DNA of 64,000 nt. It comes from an uncultured Latescibacterota bacterium. GTDB lineage: Bacteria; Latescibacterota; UBA2968; UBA8231. The stretch is from the NCBI GenBank assembly GCA_958295495.1, contig OY282352.1, positions 2,356,001 through 2,420,000 of the forward strand. The letters are read 5' to 3'. Shown here in pieces: positions 61,016 through 64,000 of the stretch. The position numbers and the translations under genes were made by a program. Within the stretch, counting starts at the first letter, position 1. Every line of letters begins with the position of its first letter. The notes under the pieces were generated by a model that saw nothing but the letters and a program-made list of their open reading frames with translations, searched no databases and was not told the DNA's origin.

Positions 61016-61648
61016 ATGCAGACTCCCATTCGCCTCGGACTAATCGGCTGCGGCGGCATCGTCCAGCAGCAGCACCTGCCGACGTTGTGCGAACTCGATA
61101 CGGTACGCATTGCCGCGCTGGCCGACCCGGCCGACGACAGCCTAGCCAACGTCGGCGCAATGACCGGCGTCCCGCCCCCCCAGCGCTACGCCTCCTACCG
61201 CGACATGCTGGACCAAGCCGGGCTCGACGCCGTCCTCATTGCCACGCCGCACCACCTCCACGCCGAGCAAGTCATCGCTGCGGCTGAAGCAGGCTGTGCC
61301 GTCATCAGCGAAAAGCCCATGGCTACCTCGCTGGAGGAAGCCTCGGCCGTGCTCGACGCCATCGTGCGCCACGACGTCATTTATACCGTCGTCCACAACG
61401 CCGTTTTTACCCCCGGCACCCTCCGCGCCCTCGCGCTCTTGCGAGAGGGCGAGCTGCCTCGACCACAAGTTGGTCGCGCCAAATCGCTCTTTCCCATGAC
61501 CGAGGCCCATCACCGCGCCAACCCGGCCAGAATCTGGCGGGCCTCCCAAGCGGCGGGCGGCGGCTGCATCGGAGATACGGCCTATCACGAGATTTATTCG
61601 CTCGAAACCTACGACGGCGACCTGTGCCTAGGCAGAAGTCTTGTCTAA
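61016..61648 (+). CDS. Truncated Gfo/Idh/MocA-family oxidoreductase
   Basis: A 210-residue NAD(P)-dependent dehydrogenase fragment. The Rossmann motif GLIGCGGIVQQQHLP is at 8-22, the conserved VISEKPMATSLEEA follows at about 96-109, and GGGCIGDTAYHEIYSLET carries the conserved D/H pair near the end. Full-length relatives run to about 340-400 residues, so the C-terminal half is missing: homology stops near 61610 and is followed by DGDLCLGRSLV and a stop. The break lies 12 bp before the start of an exported discoidin-like gene, so a rearrangement probably joined the two. Activity is unlikely. Confidence 0.75.
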   Translation: MQTPIRLGLIGCGGIVQQQHLPTLCELDTVRIAALADPADDSLANVGAMTGVPPPQRYASYRDMLDQAGLDAVLIATPHHLHAEQVIAAAEAGCAVISEKPMATSLEEASAVLDAIVRHDVIYTVVHNAVFTPGTLRALALLREGELPRPQVGRAKSLFPMTEAHHRANPARIWRASQAAGGGCIGDTAYHEIYSLETYDGDLCLGRSLV

Positions 61649-61659
61649 TAGGGCAAAAG

Positions 61660-63591
61660 ATGAAAATGGCGAGATCGCATCCTCTACTCCTCCTGCTAGG
61701 GCTCTGCCCGGCTCTGCCCGTACAGAGCCTGACCATTTACCGCATTGGTGGGGCCGAGCAACCGCCGCCCACGCTGGACGTGCCCTATGAATTCATACAT
61801 GTGCCTTGGAGTGAAATTGTCGCGACCGCAAGCGGCCAGACCCAATCCCTGCAATTGCAGGCGGAATATATCGAGCCCAAGCAGCTAGATTCCTCTGTCA
61901 ATATCATCCCGTCCATAGCCGAAAACGGCGGCCTGATTCTCACTACCGGCGGCTACGATGGCTTGATTGCACCCGGCGGGAGCGAATTGGCCACTTGGGA
62001 TGGCGACATTGAGACTGCTTACCAAGGGGATGAGTCGGTCGCGTGGGGGGGGATTTTCAATCGCCGAGAAAATAGGCTGGCCCGGCCCTTCAAGTACTGG
62101 GTTTTCGATCTGGGGGGGTGCTTCATCCTTCAGAAGATCCGGTTCTATCCTAGGGATCGCTTCCGCTTTGAGCGCTTTGCGGAAAGTTTCATCGTCGGCA
62201 TCAGCGATGGCGATCACTCCAAGGACGGGACTCGGGATCTCAAGATCACCGAGGAATTGGACTTCGACCAGATTCACAACGCCCGCGAAAACACAAACGC
62301 CGTGGTCGAATTAGAATTCCCCCAACAATCAGTGCGTCAGCTCTTGTTTGCGGTCCGCCGCAATATTCGCAGTTTCTGGGAGATTGCCGAAATCGAAGTT
62401 TACGGGACCGGCTTCAGCGCCTTTGCCCGCTACGAATCCACTATCATCGATCTAGGCCAGCCCTTCATCCTAGGTCCCTTGGTCTGGGCTGGGGACCAGC
62501 CTATGGAAACGAGCATTGAAGTGCGGACCCGGCTGGGAGACGACCCCGATCCCAACCTGTACTGGCGCACCACGTTTCGCGGCGACGAGAAGACTCTTTT
62601 CGATCGCCAAGGCAAGCTCCTGACGCGAGAGACGTACGCGGCCCTGCAATTGGGGGAACGCGCCGGCACGAGCCACGATACCCGCAACTGGAGCGATTGG
62701 AGTGCCCCCATTGCCTTGGCTGCCCCAATCGGGGACCGGCCGCGGCGCTTTGCCCAGGTGCGGGCCGATTTCCACTCGCGGCCCGAGTCTGGGGCTGGTG
62801 GTCGCCTAAACTACCTGCAATTCGCTGCTTCCCAGCCCCGGGCGGCACATATTGCTGCGGAGATCGAACCGACACAGGTCAACCCCGGCCAAACCACGTC
62901 TTTTACCTACAAGCTGCTACCCCACTTCACCGGCGATGAATCGGGATTCGACCGAGTGGAAATTGACGTGCCTGGGCGCACCGTGAGCGTCGATGCCGTG
63001 CGCATTGACGGGCGCGACGAGGCCTTTGCCGTGGCTAGGCTGGATCAATCGGGCTTTGCCGTGCAGATTTCCCGCATTGACGTGCGGCGGACCTTAGATC
63101 TCATCGAAATCGACTTCAAGGCTCAGGTGTTCCAGTACGGCACCGTTTTCTCGGGGCGAGTTTCCGACAGTACCCAACTCCACGAGGTGGCCCAAGCAGT
63201 GGTCGCAGGGGACGCGGATGTGCAGAGCGATAGCGAGACCTTGCAGGTGGTCCTAACGGATGTCGGCCTCGAGTCCATCGGTCGGGTGGAGTTGGTCTCG
63301 CCGATTTGTACGCCCAACAGCGACGGGGTCAACGACAAGGTGCGCCTCGAATACGACTTGCTGAATCTGGCTGGCGAGGTGCTCGTATATATTGACTTGT
63401 GCGATCTGAGCGGCCGCAAACTGTGGACCATCGACCGGATTGTCCGCTCGAGTGGCCGCTTTGCTATGGCTTGGGACGGCCGCAACGACAGCGGCTTGCT
63501 GCTGCCGCCGGGAGTTTACCTGCTGCGCCTAGCGGTGGAGACAGATAAGGGAAGTGGCCGCGTCAGCCGGATCGTTTCGTTGGTTTACTAG
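61660..63591 (+). CDS. Exported discoidin-like protein with FlgD/CHU_C-type C-terminal domain (paralog 4)
   Basis: A 643-residue sister of the 25224 gene, homologous over most of its length. ATG 61660 (or 61666) gives the signal peptide MARSHPLLLLLGLCPALPVQ; the mature part opens LTIYRIGGAEQPPPTLD. Discoidin-like sections (YWVFDLGGCFILQKIRFYPR), RLGDDPDPNLYWRTTFRGDE and IAAEIEPTQVNPGQTTSFTY follow, and the tail has ICTPNSDGVNDKVRLEYD (Gly to Ser in the usual NGDGVND) and IDLCDLSGRKLWTIDR. It begins a second set of the family, 21 bp before paralog 5. Function unknown. Confidence 0.75.
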   Translation: MKMARSHPLLLLLGLCPALPVQSLTIYRIGGAEQPPPTLDVPYEFIHVPWSEIVATASGQTQSLQLQAEYIEPKQLDSSVNIIPSIAENGGLILTTGGYDGLIAPGGSELATWDGDIETAYQGDESVAWGGIFNRRENRLARPFKYWVFDLGGCFILQKIRFYPRDRFRFERFAESFIVGISDGDHSKDGTRDLKITEELDFDQIHNARENTNAVVELEFPQQSVRQLLFAVRRNIRSFWEIAEIEVYGTGFSAFARYESTIIDLGQPFILGPLVWAGDQPMETSIEVRTRLGDDPDPNLYWRTTFRGDEKTLFDRQGKLLTRETYAALQLGERAGTSHDTRNWSDWSAPIALAAPIGDRPRRFAQVRADFHSRPESGAGGRLNYLQFAASQPRAAHIAAEIEPTQVNPGQTTSFTYKLLPHFTGDESGFDRVEIDVPGRTVSVDAVRIDGRDEAFAVARLDQSGFAVQISRIDVRRTLDLIEIDFKAQVFQYGTVFSGRVSDSTQLHEVAQAVVAGDADVQSDSETLQVVLTDVGLESIGRVELVSPICTPNSDGVNDKVRLEYDLLNLAGEVLVYIDLCDLSGRKLWTIDRIVRSSGRFAMAWDGRNDSGLLLPPGVYLLRLAVETDKGSGRVSRIVSLVY

Positions 63592-63612
63592 AATTTTTCC
63601 AAAGGCATCCAG

Positions 63613-64000
63613 ATGACGGGATTTGGACGCTTCCTGTCCGCAAGCCCCATCGGGTTGGTCCTAGTGCTGACCGATGTCCAAGAGGTCTGGACCCAGGACG
63701 CTGGCTACCAGGTCCGAGACAATCAGATCGTCATAAACAGCCGCAACCACTGGCAAAACTGGACCTTCCCCCGCGAAATCCTAGTCATTTCTCCCGAGGG
63801 AGCGGTGCAGCCCCAGCGCATTGAGAAAAATACCAATGCGGCTCTAGATATCGTCAACTACTTGCGCTTCAATCCTCCCGCTTCGCTAGGCGACAAGGAT
63901 CCCGAGACCATCGCCTTGGCCGACGCTATTGCGGGCGGCTCCAATGTCGCCGACGTGGCCAAGGTATTCGATGGCGATATGACCACCTATTGGGAACCCG
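63613..64000 (+). CDS. Exported discoidin-like protein, paralog 5 (cut by right edge)
   Basis: The first 129 residues of a gene running off the window. Signal peptide region RFLSASPIGLVLVLTDVQEV leads to QNWTFPREILVISPEGAVQ, KNTNAALDIVNYLRFNPPA and AIAGGSNVADVAKVFDGDMT, matching the 8738 protein in order and spacing. The C-terminal domain cannot be seen. It follows paralog 4 by 21 bp, so the two would be cotranscribed. Confidence 0.8.
   Translation, partial: MTGFGRFLSASPIGLVLVLTDVQEVWTQDAGYQVRDNQIVINSRNHWQNWTFPREILVISPEGAVQPQRIEKNTNAALDIVNYLRFNPPASLGDKDPETIALADAIAGGSNVADVAKVFDGDMTTYWEP

Overview
The window looks like chromosome from an uncultivated, GC-rich, Gram-negative bacterium. Support comes from a TonB-dependent receptor, two large predicted outer-membrane proteins, several lipoprotein signals, a SurA-like periplasmic foldase and a Tsx-like channel. 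Many Fe(II)/2-oxoglutarate (PhyH-type) oxygenases, a DUF6785-like membrane protein, CRTAC1-like FG-GAP/ASPIC proteins and exported proteins ending in a 'TPNGDGVND' FlgD/CHU_C-like domain together suggest the FCB side of the tree (Latescibacterota- or Poribacteria-like). That placement is inference from gene content. I found no rRNA, tRNA, CRISPR array or complete insertion sequence.

Layout. 1-8592 is mixed metabolism: TonB receptor (cut by the left edge), class III aminotransferase with a luciferase-like flavin oxidoreductase, a small convergent restriction-modification pair, a 151-bp MITE-like element, two Fe/2OG oxygenases and an M28 aminopeptidase. 8738-33305 is dominated by surface and secretion genes. 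From 12940 to 33305 every gene is on the + strand: three large exported discoidin-like proteins with FlgD-like tails (the first, at 8738, just precedes this run), two sister outer-membrane proteins, a CBM9-like exported protein, a SurA-like PPIase, two receptor-L-type leucine-rich proteins, a GT-C membrane glycosyltransferase and two FG-GAP/ASPIC proteins. I regard this block as a possible undescribed cell-surface system. 33332-43755 holds a DUF6785-like transporter-like protein, a leucine-rich lipoprotein behind a structured leader, an Rpn-type nuclease, a membrane-fused spermidine-synthase-like protein and another FG-GAP/ASPIC protein. 43928-52527 holds a pentapeptide/FG-GAP fusion with a TPR lipoprotein, a Tsx-like channel lying between two permease remnants, and a fifth FG-GAP/ASPIC protein. 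52618-61648 is accessory: a probable alpha/alpha-barrel enzyme, a VapC toxin whose antitoxin has lost its start to a MITE, four further PhyH genes (one fused to HEAT repeats) plus a broken fifth, a DUF2283 toxin-antitoxin-like pair and a truncated Gfo/Idh gene. 61660-64000 starts a second set of the discoidin-like exported family and runs off the right edge.

The likely joint theme is export and display of large surface proteins, with nutrient uptake and oxidative small-molecule metabolism around it. A family of palindromic repeats with AACTGACGTTACGCA-type ends is scattered over 35.3-50.3 kb and supplies the stop codon of two genes.
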